Shown: positions 1 to 7,667 of the stretch, in pieces
How positions within the stretch are numbered: position 1 is the stretch's first letter
How the letters are laid out: each line of letters starts with the position of its first letter
From: a virus
Reading direction: 5' to 3' (one strand)
DNA length: 24,017 nt
Virus record (IMG/VR): IMGVR_UViG_3300028589_000047
Span: 1-24,017 of that record
The notes under the pieces: model-generated
Seen by the model: the letters and a program-made list of their open reading frames with translations, nothing else
What the model was told of the DNA's origin: nothing
Database searches by the model: none
Made by a program: the position numbers and the translations under genes

Positions 1-2
1 GA

Positions 3-596
3 TCAGAGCTTTTCTGTAATATTTTCACTTCAGACACAGAGGAGTTTTTCCAAGAGGCCCACAACGACGCGTTAATGTCACACGCTCTAGCACGACAGGG
101 CGCTTGGCGTGTGGCGTTGATGTCTCTTCGAAGCCTAATAGAAAATACTGTGTTTGGGTTATATTACTGCGAGCACCCTGTAGAGCTACAACAATGGTTG
201 AGCGGCGAGCACAAGTTGGGCTTTAGCGAAACAACTTCTTATCTATTGCGCCACCCAAAGCTGAAAGACTTAGATGATGCAATTACAGGAATTGAAATCT
301 TAAAAGCAGAATATGCAACTCTATCCAAGGCAGTTCACGGCTCTGCAAAATCATTCCGCATGTCTCGTGACGGGATTGTTACCGGCTTAAATTTAAATTC
401 GCCTGCTGATCTTGGAGCATGGAGCACAAGGGAAAAATCTACCATTACCGGTATAAATTTATTGCTTATATGCTTTTTTGCTGACCACATAAAAGGGGCG
501 GCACTACCAAACCTTAGAAAGTCGATCAGCTTGGCAATCCCAGTAACCAAACACCATGCCATCAAATCTGCACTTCAGGTAACACTTAGACATTGA
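3..596 (+). CDS. Partial AT-rich accessory gene of unknown function (5' end outside window)
   Basis: I do not recognise a named family. The reading frame is open to the window edge: 24 sense codons precede the first in-frame ATG at 75, and that ATG has no Shine-Dalgarno sequence, so the gene most likely starts upstream. The visible part is about 197 residues. It looks soluble and largely helical, with a Leu/Ile-rich start (SLRSLIENTVFGLYY), a YATLSKAVHGS motif in the middle and a hydrophobic helix-like stretch (GINLLLICFFADHI). The YxxLSxxVHG pattern recalls helical HEPN/DUF5677-like proteins, but no Arg stands at the usual RxxxxH spacing, so I claim no nuclease. Base composition is clearly more AT-rich than the phage structural genes, which suggests cargo acquired by transfer. 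It converges on the methylase gene and sits where P2 carries old/tin, so a lysogenic-conversion or phage-exclusion role is a reasonable inference only. Confidence 0.7.
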   Translation, partial: SELFCNIFTSDTEEFFQEAHNDALMSHALARQGAWRVALMSLRSLIENTVFGLYYCEHPVELQQWLSGEHKLGFSETTSYLLRHPKLKDLDDAITGIEILKAEYATLSKAVHGSAKSFRMSRDGIVTGLNLNSPADLGAWSTREKSTITGINLLLICFFADHIKGAALPNLRKSISLAIPVTKHHAIKSALQVTLRH

Positions 597-625
597 CGAC
601 CATCGCCCCAGAACCTTTTAGATTC

Positions 626-641
626 CTCCAGACTACTGGAG
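626..641. terminator. Small perfect hairpin between two convergent genes; possible weak terminator
   Basis: CTCCAG-ACTA-CTGGAG forms a perfect 6-bp stem with a 4-nt loop. It lies in the 92-bp gap between the 3' ends of the partial gene (596) and the leftward methylase gene (689). Neither strand has a U-tract directly after the stem, so it is not a canonical intrinsic terminator. Its place between convergent genes is the main argument. Confidence 0.35.
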
Positions 642-688
642 TCAAAACACGCTAAAAAGCGGCTTCGACTTCAGTAAATCTGTTACTG

Positions 689-1450
689 CTACCAGTTGAA
701 GAAAATCAGCTCATTGGCCGCTTTTCCACCGTTACCCCCCACCATGTGCCGGAACGGTACCTCCTTTAAACGAAGGCCCGAGAAAACTTCCCGAATCTGA
801 GGGTGATCATTGATCGAGATAACCATACGCCCCTTGATCGACGCCGCCAGCTCCGCCATCACCTGGTACTGATCGAAGTTGAAGCTACCAGGTGCATACC
901 CTGCTGTTTCCCAATAGGGCGGATCGAGATAGAAAAGGGTGTGCGGGCGATCGTACCGGCGGATGCATTCTTTCCAGTCGAGGTGCTCGATGGTGGTCCG
1001 GGCCAGCCGCAGGTGGGCTTCGCTCAACTTCTCCTCTATACGCAACAGATTCAGCCTGGGCGGCGATGTTGTCGCGGTTCCGAAGGTGCGGCCAGTGGGC
1101 TTGGCGCCGAAGCACTGCTGCTGCAGGTAGAAGAATCGCGCCGCCCGCTGAATATCGGTCAGCGTTTCCGGGATCTGCATGTTGGTCCATTCAAACATCT
1201 TGCGGCTGACCAGCGACCAGCGAAATTGCCGGACCAGCTCCTCCAGGTGATGTGCCACAACCCGGTACAGGTTGACAACCTCACCATCGAAGTCGTTGAT
1301 GACCTCGACATAGCTCTGCTCTTTCATGAAGAACAGCGCTGCGCCACCGCAGAACGGCTCGACATAGCATTCGTGCTCCGGGAACTCAGGCAGGATGTGT
1401 TTGGCCATGCGGCGCTTTCCGCCCATCCAAGGGAAAATTGGTGTAGACAT
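689..1450 (-). CDS. DNA adenine methylase, D12 class (N6-adenine-specific)
   Basis: The 253-aa protein has the alpha-class (Dam/D12) architecture. An N-terminal SAM-binding motif PWMGGKRRM is at residues 7-15, the VEPFCGGAALF motif at 30-40, an NDFDGEVVN acidic loop at 52-60, and the catalytic DPPY at 176-179. Such enzymes transfer a methyl group from S-adenosylmethionine to the N6 position of adenine. The target sequence cannot be read from the protein. On its own strand AAGGA (1457-1461) lies 6 nt before the ATG, which supports this start. It is co-directional with the terminase and portal genes but separated from the portal by 158 bp holding the candidate cos. No partner restriction gene is visible, so an orphan enzyme that protects phage DNA from restriction or alters regulation is the likely role. 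The long rightward reading frame across it is a shadow. Confidence 0.93.
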   Translation of the reverse strand: MSTPIFPWMGGKRRMAKHILPEFPEHECYVEPFCGGAALFFMKEQSYVEVINDFDGEVVNLYRVVAHHLEELVRQFRWSLVSRKMFEWTNMQIPETLTDIQRAARFFYLQQQCFGAKPTGRTFGTATTSPPRLNLLRIEEKLSEAHLRLARTTIEHLDWKECIRRYDRPHTLFYLDPPYWETAGYAPGSFNFDQYQVMAELAASIKGRMVISINDHPQIREVFSGLRLKEVPFRHMVGGNGGKAANELIFFNW

Positions 1451-1483
1451 AAGTGATCCTTGTCTCTGCTATTGGATTCGCTT

Positions 1484-1517
1484 AGGCTTCGCCCCCCTGC
1501 GCAGTGGGGCGAGGCCT
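1484..1517. repeat. 12-bp near-perfect inverted repeat next to the candidate cos
   Basis: Arms AGGCTTCGCCCC (1484-1495) and GGGGCGAGGCCT (1506-1517) pair at 11 of 12 positions, and the one mismatch can be a G-U wobble in RNA. The 10-nt spacer contains the self-complementary octamer CTGCGCAG. It lies in the 158-bp non-coding stretch between the portal 3' end and the methylase start. No U-tract follows on either strand, so a DNA-level role such as terminase recognition is as plausible as termination. Confidence 0.7.
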
Positions 1518-1526
1518 TGGGTTGGA
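1508..1526 (+). other. cos: Candidate cos (cohesive-end) site
   Basis: GGCGAGGC at 1508-1515 matches the first eight bases of the 19-base P2 cohesive end (GGCGAGGCGGGGAAAGCAC, from memory). It lies in the same orientation and the same place: just beyond the 3' end of the leftward portal gene. It also overlaps the right arm of a 12-bp inverted repeat. The remaining 11 bases do not match P2, so the exact cut positions are unknown and the 19-base extent is copied from P2. The call rests on position plus the octamer. Confidence 0.45.
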
Positions 1527-1608
1527 TCACTCGGAATGCTCGAGTGGTACGACGTCGAGCTGGTGTTGACGCACCGGCTCGTCGCCTCGTTTATTCAGTG
1601 CGCGGGTT

Positions 1609-2616
1609 TTACTTCCCCTCTCCAAGCTCAAAAGGCTTGAAGCGAATAACTTCCTCGCCCAGCCATTCGTTGATTTGCAGCAGGCGCGCCTGCAGCGGCT
1701 CCAGTTCGTTCAGCCCCCAGACTTGAGCAGCTTCGCGCATCGAACCAAAGCCCCCCGAGTTCTGCGGTACGATGCCCATCAGTTGGGGATAAATACGCAA
1801 AGCCGCGAGCAGATCGTCACGACTGATGTTCTTGATCGAACCGAAGTCATCCTTGGCCGCGACCTCACTGATTGGGATCAGTTGGATGCCGTCTTTCTTC
1901 CCGCCAGGTGCGTACATGAAAAGGTTGCGGAAGTTGCCCGGGCCTTTGCTGCTCTTCATGGCACCGCGCAGGTCAGTGACGAAGTCCTCGTTCTGCGCCG
2001 CGTCGGTCATGTAGAGAATGAAGCCGGCATGACTGCCGTTCTGGTAGTACTTGCGCCGGAACAAAGTCGCCGCTTCGTTGAGTAGGGCGCTCTGCAGTGC
2101 CGAAAGCCACTCAGGTAATCCATAGATCTCCTGGTTGATATCGGCCTCCCGCAGATGGCAGATGCTGTCTTTGCGAAATTCGTGCTCGTCGCGCCAGCCA
2201 CGCACCTGAAAGTAACTCCCCTCCTCGATGCCACGACGCACAAACTTGGCCATTGCCGGCAACAACCCCAACGCCTGACGAAGCATGTTGTCGCGCTTTT
2301 CCAGGTAGGTATTGCCACACCAGATGAAATCCAGGGCAACCTGCTCGAAGGCCTGGCGGCTCAGCAGTTTGTGCGGGATGAAAGTCCGCGCCAGCGCATT
2401 ACGTTTGAAGTTCAGCCCCGATTGCAGGTACACACTGGCCCGGGTCGACTTGGCCAAACCATCCAATGACAGCGGCGGCTCATACCAGCGTCCGTTCGAC
2501 CAACACTCCAGGTAATCCAAAATCTCGCGGCCATCGAGCACCGGCACCGGATCGCCGAAGGTGAATGCATGGGCTTGACTCTGTGCAGGCAGCGCCTCAA
2601 CCAGATCGGTAGTCAT
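1609..2616 (-). CDS. Q: Portal protein (P2 gpQ family)
   Basis: The 335-aa protein matches the phage portal family of P2/PBSX type. It forms the dodecameric ring at one capsid vertex through which DNA is packaged and to which the tail attaches. Recognisable parts are the N-terminal FTFGDPVPVLDGREILDYLE segment, a central ALDFIWCGNTYLEKRDN stretch and a C-terminal LRIYPQLMGIVPQNSGGFG/AAQVWGLNELEPLQ block. I chose MTTDLVEALP as the start: its ATG (2614-2616) overlaps the terminase TGA by one base, and GGAGA (2624-2628) lies 7 nt upstream on the coding strand. A longer frame back to 2697 only adds residues shadowing the terminase gene. It is transcribed leftward with the terminase, as in P2. Confidence 0.96.
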   Translation of the reverse strand: MTTDLVEALPAQSQAHAFTFGDPVPVLDGREILDYLECWSNGRWYEPPLSLDGLAKSTRASVYLQSGLNFKRNALARTFIPHKLLSRQAFEQVALDFIWCGNTYLEKRDNMLRQALGLLPAMAKFVRRGIEEGSYFQVRGWRDEHEFRKDSICHLREADINQEIYGLPEWLSALQSALLNEAATLFRRKYYQNGSHAGFILYMTDAAQNEDFVTDLRGAMKSSKGPGNFRNLFMYAPGGKKDGIQLIPISEVAAKDDFGSIKNISRDDLLAALRIYPQLMGIVPQNSGGFGSMREAAQVWGLNELEPLQARLLQINEWLGEEVIRFKPFELGEGK

Positions 2617-4373
2617 CAACAAATCTCCATGATGCCGGTATTGGCAGCGGTCTGCCCTTCCAGCGGCTCGTTGTGCAGAGCGTGGAACAATGCCCACGCC
2701 AAGTCGGCGTGACCGGTTTCGTCATTACGTCCGGCCGTATAAGTGAACTGCCGCCCTGAGGCGGTGATGGTCTTGCGGATGGCCATCAGGCTGGAGGCCA
2801 TGTCGGTCCAGCCGGCATCGAATTCCAGGCGTCCGTTTTTGATCACGTCGTATGCCTTAAGCACCAGACGGGTTTTCACTTCGGGCGAGTAGCTGAACGT
2901 GGTGACTGCCGGGAAGAATTGGCGCACCAGCTGGGCCACGCCGCTGCCCAGACCAGTGACGTCGACGCCGACGTAGGTCACCCAGTAACGCTTGGTCACC
3001 TGGCGAATGGCCTCAGCCTGCGCCGCGAAGTCCATGCCCCGGAACTGATGACGCTCGAGCACGCGGAACTTGCCGCCCGGTACCAGCGGCGGCGCCACCA
3101 CAATCAGCCCGGCGCTGTCGCCGGTTTCGGCCGGGTCGTAGCCTACCCAGACCTGCCGATCACCAAAGGGACGTGCCGCGAACGGTTTGTAATCCTCACC
3201 CCACTCCACCCAGCTATCGACCATACATGGCTGGAGCATTTGCAGCGGGAAGATCGAAGCGCCGTCGTCGACAAACTGGCACATCAGCAAATTGGCGAAT
3301 TGCTCGGGGTTGTATTCGAAGCGCAACTCTTCCAGGTCGAACAAATCGCAGCCACGTTGCTCGGCATCGAGGATCGTAACGATCTGTCGCCAGATACGGT
3401 CCTCGCATAGCTGGCCCTGCCCCAAGGCGTCGTGGCTCACATCCAGCTTCAGATGTTGGGCAGTCGGTTTGCCCTTGTTGAAACGCTCTCCGGTCCACAG
3501 CTTGTACGCTTCATGGGCCATGCTCGAAGGCGTCGAAAAGTAAGTTTTGCGCCAGTGTTTGTGCAGCGCCATGCCCGAGGCGACTTTGTTGAGCTCCTCG
3601 AATTTGTGGGTCCAGAAGAATTCGTCGAAGTAGAAGTTGCCCGATCTGCCCTGTGCCGTGCGGTAGTTGGTGCCGAGAAAATGCAGCTCAGCGCCGTTGG
3701 CTAGCACGATCGGATCACCCGTCAGCTGCCGGCCCAGCACATCGCTGACGAATGCCTGCATGTAGTTCTTGAACTGGTGGGCCTGAGCCTTGCTGGCGGA
3801 CAGGAAAATCTGGTTCCGCCCGGTCTTGAGCGCATCGATCAGGGCTTCACGTGCGAAGTAGTAGGTCGCACCGATCTGCCGACTTTTGAGCAGCATCCGG
3901 GTGCGCTGGTTCATCGAGCGGTACCAGTCAAGCTGATACTCAAAGCAACCGTCTCGAAAAGCCTCTTCAAGCTTCTCGAAGTCTTCCTCGGAGAAATCGT
4001 TACGCTTGGGTTGCTTCTTGGCTTCAGCGTTGCGCGCAGCCAATTTCGGATTGAGGTCGGTTTCGGTACCGCCGCCCTGGAAGCGCTGAATACGCGCCTG
4101 CCGCTCCAGTTGCCGATGCAGCAGGTCGATTTCCTTGAAGTCGCCCCCGGACTTGCCCTCCTTGAGGATCAACTGCACCAGGCGGGCTTCCAACGCGCCA
4201 CCAATGCGCTCGACGTTGTCCGCCCGGTCCCAGTCGTCGCGGGCCTTCCAGGAGTGGATAGTTTTCTCTTTCTCGCTCAGGAAGTCGGCGATATCGGTGA
4301 CGCGCCAACCCGTCCAGTACAAAAACTTGGCCTGGCGGCGAGGGTCCATCGGTGGGTGGGTGGCTTCATTCAT
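2616..4373 (-). CDS. P: Terminase large subunit, ATPase/nuclease (P2 gpP family)
   Basis: The 585-aa packaging motor cuts concatemeric or circular DNA at cos and pumps it into the prohead. An N-terminal helix-turn-helix-like segment (GWRVTDIADFLSEKEKTI, residues 22-39) fits gpP. A Walker A-like LLKSRQIGAT lies at 161-170 and Walker B FYFDEFF at 247-253. The C-terminal RNase H-like nuclease carries acidic residues D413 (GYDPAE), D471 (VGVDVTG) and D557 (TGHADLAW). The length is typical of P2 gpP. No convincing Shine-Dalgarno precedes the ATG at 4373. It partners with the small subunit at 6393-7100 and opens the leftward terminase-portal unit, divergent from gene O. Confidence 0.97.
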   Translation of the reverse strand: MNEATHPPMDPRRQAKFLYWTGWRVTDIADFLSEKEKTIHSWKARDDWDRADNVERIGGALEARLVQLILKEGKSGGDFKEIDLLHRQLERQARIQRFQGGGTETDLNPKLAARNAEAKKQPKRNDFSEEDFEKLEEAFRDGCFEYQLDWYRSMNQRTRMLLKSRQIGATYYFAREALIDALKTGRNQIFLSASKAQAHQFKNYMQAFVSDVLGRQLTGDPIVLANGAELHFLGTNYRTAQGRSGNFYFDEFFWTHKFEELNKVASGMALHKHWRKTYFSTPSSMAHEAYKLWTGERFNKGKPTAQHLKLDVSHDALGQGQLCEDRIWRQIVTILDAEQRGCDLFDLEELRFEYNPEQFANLLMCQFVDDGASIFPLQMLQPCMVDSWVEWGEDYKPFAARPFGDRQVWVGYDPAETGDSAGLIVVAPPLVPGGKFRVLERHQFRGMDFAAQAEAIRQVTKRYWVTYVGVDVTGLGSGVAQLVRQFFPAVTTFSYSPEVKTRLVLKAYDVIKNGRLEFDAGWTDMASSLMAIRKTITASGRQFTYTAGRNDETGHADLAWALFHALHNEPLEGQTAANTGIMEIC

Positions 4374-4420
4374 GACGCAGATGCTGCCGTCACGCGCGCG
4401 AAGCCCCTAACTCCGAGACC

Positions 4421-4439
4421 TGTAAAACTGCCAGCTACA
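4421..4439. promoter_or_regulatory. Dyad TGTA-N11-TACA upstream of the head operon; candidate late-activator site 1
   Basis: TGTA at 4421-4424 and TACA at 4436-4439 flank 11 bases. It sits in the 155-bp non-coding region between the divergent genes P and O, 90 bp before the O start codon. The same dyad recurs before V and FI. P2-family late promoters carry an activator (Ogr/Delta) site TGT-N12-ACA near -55; here the equivalent spacing is N13. No clear -10 hexamer is visible. The rest of 4374-4528 shows only the O ribosome-binding site and GC-rich sequence. Confidence 0.55.
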
Positions 4440-4528
4440 AGCCCGCATCATTGCTCGCCGTGCGCGCGCTGCCGACCATGGCCTCAACGCTACCTGCCAC
4501 CGCAGCCAACGCATTGAGGCCTCTCACC

Positions 4529-5362
4529 ATGAAAAAGAAATTTCGCTCCAAGTGGACTCGCATCGCCGTCGAAGGCGCTACCACCGACGGCCGTCAGATC
4601 GAGCGCAGCTGGATCGAAGACATGGCCACCCAGTACAACCCCAACACCTACGGCGCCCGGATCAACTGCGAGCACATCAAAGGCTATTGGCCGGGTGGTG
4701 AATTCGGTGCCTATGGCGATGTTCTGGCCCTGAAGGCTGAAGAGGTCGATATCAACGGTGCCAAAAAACTCGCCCTGTTCGGCCAACTCCAGCCCAACGA
4801 CGCCCTGCTGGCCCTGAATAAGGCCGGGCAAAAAGTCTACACCTCGATCGAGGTTCAGCCGAAGTTCGCCGACACCGGCAAAGCCTACCTTGTGGGCTTG
4901 GCCATTACCGACACCCCGGCCAGTCTGGGCACCGAGGCGCTCTCGTTCAGCGCCCAGCACGGCACCCTCGCCAGCCGAAAAGTCCACTCGGACAATCTGT
5001 TTACTGCCGCCGAAGAGGTCGCACTGGAGTTCGAAGAGGTCAGCGAGCAACCCCAGGTGTTCGCCGGTCTCAAGGAAAAAATGAACGGTCTGTTCGCCCG
5101 CCTCAAAGGTAAGGACGACGCCGACCAGGAGCAATTTGCCGAACTGGGCACTTTGATCAGCCAGCTGACTGATGCAGTGGGCAGCACGCTCGACGCCAAT
5201 GAAAAAGCCCAATCCGATCTGCAGGCGCTGACTGGCAAACACGATGCGCTTGCAACGAAGTTTGCAGACCTCGAAGCCAAGCTCGGCAAAACCGCTGATC
5301 ACAGCCAACAGCATCGCCCTCAGGTCACGGGTGGCGAAAACCAGGTGCTGACCCAGTTCTGA
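4529..5362 (+). CDS. O: Capsid scaffolding protein / prohead protease (P2 gpO family)
   Basis: The 277-aa protein combines an N-terminal serine protease with a C-terminal scaffold. P2 gpO uses Asp19, His48 and Ser107. The matching residues here are D20 (TTDGRQIERSW), H49 (NCEHIKGY) and S106 (KVYTSIEVQ), so the protease looks intact. Residues from about 195 on are charged and helical (LGTLISQLTDAVGSTLDANE, then KHDALATKFADLEAKLGKT), as expected for the scaffold. The start MKKKFRSKW is supported by GAGG at 4516-4519, 9 nt upstream. A longer frame from 4451 has no such signal and would run into the promoter region. It opens the rightward head gene block and should process itself and the capsid protein N. 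Confidence 0.95.
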   Translation: MKKKFRSKWTRIAVEGATTDGRQIERSWIEDMATQYNPNTYGARINCEHIKGYWPGGEFGAYGDVLALKAEEVDINGAKKLALFGQLQPNDALLALNKAGQKVYTSIEVQPKFADTGKAYLVGLAITDTPASLGTEALSFSAQHGTLASRKVHSDNLFTAAEEVALEFEEVSEQPQVFAGLKEKMNGLFARLKGKDDADQEQFAELGTLISQLTDAVGSTLDANEKAQSDLQALTGKHDALATKFADLEAKLGKTADHSQQHRPQVTGGENQVLTQF

Positions 5363-5387
5363 CCCCAGCCTTTCTTCGGAGAACCCT

Positions 5388-6389
5388 ATGCGTAATGAAA
5401 CTCGCCAGGCCTACACCGGCCTTCTGCAACAAGTCGCCAAACTCAACGGCGTCAGCTCAGCAGCGGAATCCTTCACGGTCACCCCTTCGGTGCAACAGAA
5501 GCTGGAAACCGCGATTCAGGAGGCCAGCGACTTCCTGAAAAAAATCAACATCATCGGCGTGGATGAAAAGGACGGCGAAGCCATCGTCCTCGGTGTTGGC
5601 AGCTCCATCGCTGGTCGCACCGACACCAGCCAAAAGGCCCGCACTCCGCGTGATGTAAATGCACTGACGAAAGACTCCTACAGCTGCAAAAAGACCGACT
5701 TCGACACTGCCATCCCCTATGCCCTGCTCGATGCCTGGGCCAAGTTTCAGGACTTCCAGGCACGCCTGTCTGGCGCCATCGTTGAGCGGCAGTCGCTCGA
5801 CCGCATCATGATTGGTTTCAACGGCACCAGTGCGGCCGCAGACACCAATCGCGCGACCAACCCGCTGCTGCAGGATGTAAACGTCGGCTGGATTCAGAAG
5901 TACCGTACCAATGCCCCGGAACGGGTGATGAGCCATGGTGCTGTCGCGGGCAAGGTCACGATCGGTGCCGGCGGCGACTACAAGACACTCGACGGCCTGG
6001 TCTATGACGCCATCCAGTTGCTCGACCCATGGCACCGCAAGCGCCCGGACCTGGTTGTGCTGGTCGATCGCAGCCTGCTGCACGCCAAATTCCTGGCCAA
6101 TATCGAAGGTGCCTCGGACAACGAGAACGAACTGGCAGCGTCTCAGATCATCGCCAAGGCTCGCCTCGGTGGACTGCCGATTGAAGATGCACCGTTCTTC
6201 CTGGACAAGGCGATCATGGTCACCACCCTGAAGAACCTGTCTATCTACTGGCAGATCAGTGCCCGCCGCCGTCACATCAAGGACGAGCCGGAGTGGGATC
6301 GCATTGCAGACTACCAGTCTTCCAACGACGCCTACGTCATCGAAGACTTCGGTCTGGGTGCTGTGGTCGAGAACATCGAAGAGGCATAA
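5388..6389 (+). CDS. N: Major capsid protein (P2 gpN family)
   Basis: The 333-aa protein is the HK97-fold P2-type capsid subunit. It begins MRNETRQAYTGLLQQVAKLNGV, like the family, followed by a Q-rich helical N-terminal arm that in P2 is removed by gpO. A conserved middle (DYKTLDGLVYDAIQLLD, then RPDLVVLVDRSLLHAKF) and a C-terminal RRRHIKDEPEWDRIADYQSSND segment are also family hallmarks. It lies 25 nt after the protease/scaffold gene with a GGAG ribosome-binding site in between, and is followed 3 nt later by M. Length is close to P2 N (about 357 aa). Confidence 0.96.
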   Translation: MRNETRQAYTGLLQQVAKLNGVSSAAESFTVTPSVQQKLETAIQEASDFLKKINIIGVDEKDGEAIVLGVGSSIAGRTDTSQKARTPRDVNALTKDSYSCKKTDFDTAIPYALLDAWAKFQDFQARLSGAIVERQSLDRIMIGFNGTSAAADTNRATNPLLQDVNVGWIQKYRTNAPERVMSHGAVAGKVTIGAGGDYKTLDGLVYDAIQLLDPWHRKRPDLVVLVDRSLLHAKFLANIEGASDNENELAASQIIAKARLGGLPIEDAPFFLDKAIMVTTLKNLSIYWQISARRRHIKDEPEWDRIADYQSSNDAYVIEDFGLGAVVENIEEA

Positions 6390-6392
6390 GCC

Positions 6393-7100
6393 ATGGCGCT
6401 CTCACTCGCTCAGCGCCACCGGCTCCGCGTTCTCGCGGAGCTGGAGGCCGCCGCCACATCCCCATTAACAAGCATGGCCGGTGCCACGGCCTACGAACTT
6501 CAATTGGCTCAGCTGCTGCAGGACCGGCTGCGCTTGAAAAACATTGAGGGCAATGAGCGCAAAGCCGCGCTCAAGATCGAGCTGCTGCCGACCTACGAAC
6601 CCTATATCGAGGGAGTCCTGGCTGGCGGTAACGGCGCCCAGGACGAAGTACTCACCACCCTGATGGTCTGGGCGATCGATGCCGGTGCATTTCCCAATGC
6701 CTTGAAGATCGCGACCTATGTGCTCAAGCACAACCTGATCATGCCCGACCGCTTTGCACGCAGCACTGGTTGCCTAATCGCCGAAGAGGTGGCCGAGGCT
6801 GCCCTCAAGGCGCAGAAAGCCGGCGGCGTGTTCGATCTGCAAACGCTACTCGACACCGAGCAACTGACGCGGGAGCGAGACATGCCGGACGAAGCCCGCG
6901 CCAAGTTGCATCTGGCCATCGGCCGGGCGCTGGCTGCACAGGTTACGGATGAATCCCCGACCGCCGAGCAAATGGAAACGCTCAGATCAGCGCGGGGAAA
7001 CCTCACTCGCGCGATTGCGCTGCACACCTCCTGCGGCGGCAAAAAGGATTTGGAGCGCGTTGATCGGCTCTTGAAGAAACACGCTGGCCCTGCCAGCTAA
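6393..7100 (+). CDS. M: Terminase small subunit (P2 gpM family)
   Basis: The 235-aa protein is the DNA-recognition subunit of the packaging terminase. It binds the cos region and hands DNA to the large subunit gpP. Family features are the ASPLTSMAGATAYEL-like N-terminal segment, the LMVWAIDAGAFPNALKIATYVLKHNL block and a helical C-terminus. The ATG is 3 nt after the capsid stop codon. Gene order N-M-L matches P2. No frame defect is seen. Confidence 0.94.
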   Translation: MALSLAQRHRLRVLAELEAAATSPLTSMAGATAYELQLAQLLQDRLRLKNIEGNERKAALKIELLPTYEPYIEGVLAGGNGAQDEVLTTLMVWAIDAGAFPNALKIATYVLKHNLIMPDRFARSTGCLIAEEVAEAALKAQKAGGVFDLQTLLDTEQLTRERDMPDEARAKLHLAIGRALAAQVTDESPTAEQMETLRSARGNLTRAIALHTSCGGKKDLERVDRLLKKHAGPAS

Positions 7101-7202
7101 CCGAGCGTTCCCACGCAACCCCGGCGGCTCGGGGCGGATCAGCGGTTGACTACTTACCGTCTGTGAAGCGCCGACCACCGCCGACCTATTCGAGCGACAA
7201 GC
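7101..7202. other. Structured 102-bp spacer between M and L
   Basis: This is one of the larger gaps inside the head gene block and has no gene. CCGAGC (7101-7106) can pair with GCTCGG (7127-7132). CCCCG (7119-7123) can alternatively pair with CGGGG (7130-7134), so two stems exclude each other. There is no U-tract. TTGACT at 7146-7151 resembles a -35 box but has no -10 partner. A role in RNA processing or in setting the level of L is possible but unproven. Confidence 0.35.
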
Positions 7203-7667
7203 ATGAGCGGATTCATTGCCGGCGGCATTCCAACGACCGCCTTCCCGATCGGCAACGGCACCTTCTGGCCAGAGATTGACGGCCAGCATTTGCGCGCCGC
7301 CATGCGTATCACTGATGCCGTCACTGACGATCGCCTGGAGGTCGCGACGGTCAACGCCATGATCGAAGCAAACCGGGAGCTTGCTGGCTACCGGGCTGCC
7401 CAGCAGGCCTTGGGCTTTGCCACTTTGGCCGACGTACCTGCCGAGCAAATCAAAGGCGAAAGCCAGCTGCTGCACCTCTACCGCCGAGTCATTTATTGCA
7501 GCGCGCTGGCCGAGCTGGTGGAGCGCTACAGCAGTTTTGATGCCACCAACAGCGGCGAGAAGAAGATCACCGAGGAAGAAAGCAGCGCCGACCAACTGCG
7601 TCGCGATTCGCGCAAGGCACTGCGCAGCCTCCTTGGTATCAGCCACACCACCGTGGAGCTGCTGTGA
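7203..7667 (+). CDS. L: Head completion/stabilization protein (P2 gpL family)
   Basis: The 154-aa protein caps the portal side of the filled head so that the tail can attach. It matches P2 gpL in the N-terminal SGFIAGG and FWPEIDGQHLRAAMRI segments, in the AAMRITDAVTDDRL block and in the C-terminal RRDSRKALRSLLGISHTTVELL. The ribosome-binding site before 7203 is weak (CGAGCG). The stop codon overlaps the start of X. Confidence 0.93.
   Translation: MSGFIAGGIPTTAFPIGNGTFWPEIDGQHLRAAMRITDAVTDDRLEVATVNAMIEANRELAGYRAAQQALGFATLADVPAEQIKGESQLLHLYRRVIYCSALAELVERYSSFDATNSGEKKITEEESSADQLRRDSRKALRSLLGISHTTVELL

Noticed and set aside
803-1456. 217-codon plus-strand frame across the methylase gene
   Set aside because: The opposite strand has a full set of methylase motifs and a ribosome-binding site; this frame has neither.
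1484-1517. Reading the 12-bp inverted repeat as an intrinsic terminator after the portal gene
   Set aside because: No U-tract follows on either strand, and the octamer and position fit cos better.
2617-2697. 27-residue N-terminal extension of the portal protein
   Set aside because: The extension only shadows the terminase 3' end. The ATG at 2616 has a good ribosome-binding site and matches the family start.
7146-7151. TTGACT resembling a -35 box before gene L
   Set aside because: The expected -10 position reads CGCCGA; there is no second promoter feature.
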